A DNA stretch of 5,662 bases from the NCBI GenBank assembly GCA_946612175.1, contig CAMOEO010000209.1:1-5662 (forward strand). Reading direction: 5' to 3'. Positions 5,385 to 5,662 of this stretch are shown here, piece after piece. Position 1 is the first letter of the stretch. Every line of letters starts with the position of its first letter. This stretch comes from an uncultured Verrucomicrobiota bacterium (lineage in GTDB: Bacteria; Verrucomicrobiota; Kiritimatiellia; RFP12; UBA3636). The notes under the pieces were generated by a model that saw nothing but the letters and a program-made list of their open reading frames with translations, was not told the origin of the DNA and searched no databases. The position numbers and the translations under genes were made by a program.

Positions 5385-5662
5385 TGGTCGGCGGGGGCGG
5401 CGGCGCCGGCGCCGGCCTTGAACTCCATCCTGCTCAGGCGCTGGAGCTGCAGGACGGTGAAGCCGATCAGCATGGAGCCGAGCACCCAGGCCATCGCCGT
5501 GGCGGGACCGAAGCGCAGGTAGCCGAACGCCTCCCAGAAGATGTGCAGCCCGACGACCTCCGTCGCGCCGTACGGCGTGTAGGGGCCGCCGCCCGTCATC
5601 GCGAGCACGAATTCGCCGCCGCTCTTCATCGCGCCGATCGCGGCGCCGACGAAGTTGATCAG
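5381..5662 (-). CDS. Carbohydrate ABC transporter permease, MalF/UgpA type, C-terminal part
   Basis: The frame is open from the window edge at 5662 to TGA at 5383-5381, showing the last 93 residues of a binding-protein-dependent permease. The N-terminal part, including the EAA loop, lies outside. The visible start, LINFVGAAIGAMKSGGEFVLAMTGGGP (split here by its hallmark MTGGGP), is followed by GATEVVGLHIFWEAFGYLRF, then the last membrane helix (ATAMAWVLGSMLIGFTVLQL) and a short cytoplasmic tail rich in Ala and Pro. MTGGGP, the T-x-x-x-x-x-x-I-x-x-x-A-F segment and the F-G-x-A-x-A-M helix are typical of the MalF/UgpA branch of sugar permeases. The ATG at 5629 is internal, not a start, since family homology continues upstream of it. 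A five-residue segment (YTPYG) between MTGGGP and GATE is longer than in many members. The gene is transcribed leftward and joined to the small ORF by an ATGA overlap. The sugar transported is unknown. Confidence 0.85.
   Translation of the reverse strand: MINFVGAAIGAMKSGGEFVLAMTGGGPYTPYGATEVVGLHIFWEAFGYLRFGPATAMAWVLGSMLIGFTVLQLQRLSRMEFKAGAGAAAPADQ

Noticed and set aside
1..5662. CRISPR arrays, tRNA/rRNA genes, insertion sequences, phage or defence genes
   Set aside because: No spaced direct repeats, no transposase or integrase motifs and no RNA-gene signatures were seen. Apart from the 138-base divergent region, the window is filled with coding sequence of uniform composition.

Overview
The window is very GC-rich, with coding frames that carry G or C at almost every third codon position, so long spurious antisense reading frames are common. 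It looks like a chromosomal segment of a Gram-negative bacterium. The gene order and the style of the ABC permease are compatible with a PVC-superphylum lineage (Kiritimatiellota, Lentisphaerae or Planctomycetes), but that placement is a guess from family resemblance, not something the sequence proves.

Layout: (1) Positions 1-2883 hold a tightly packed leftward operon. In transcription order it encodes a soluble GT2 family polyprenyl-phosphate glycosyltransferase (2883-2134), a GT39/ArnT-like membrane glycosyltransferase (2141-489), and the start of a small VTT/TVP38 (DedA-like superfamily) membrane protein (492 to beyond position 1). The joints are overlaps of 8 and 4 bases, and the first two joints carry good Shine-Dalgarno sequences. 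(2) Positions 2884-3021 form a divergent control region with a near-consensus sigma-70-type promoter facing right and a cluster of TTGCC/GGCAA repeats. (3) Positions 3022-5278 hold a rightward two-component system: an OmpR/CusR-type response regulator and a membrane histidine kinase overlapping it by 14 bases. (4) Positions 5250-5662 hold the end of a second leftward operon: the C-terminus of a MalF/UgpA-type sugar ABC permease, then a 44-codon small ORF joined to it by ATGA, which runs 29 bases into the 3' end of the kinase gene on the opposite strand.

How the parts may work together: GT2 enzymes of this kind charge polyprenyl phosphate with a sugar on the cytoplasmic face. GT39/ArnT enzymes spend that lipid-linked sugar on an envelope acceptor at the outer face. 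Some VTT-domain proteins move polyprenyl phosphate or other lipids between leaflets. The operon can therefore be read as a charge-transfer-recycle cycle for modifying an envelope glycan, lipid or protein. The divergent sensor-regulator pair is placed where it could control it, much as PmrAB controls arn genes, but this is inference from position only. The most distinctive sequence signals are the promoter geometry of the response regulator, which predicts a leaderless GTG-initiated mRNA, the possibly PepSY-like sensor domain of the kinase, and the small heptad-leucine ORF after the ABC permease.
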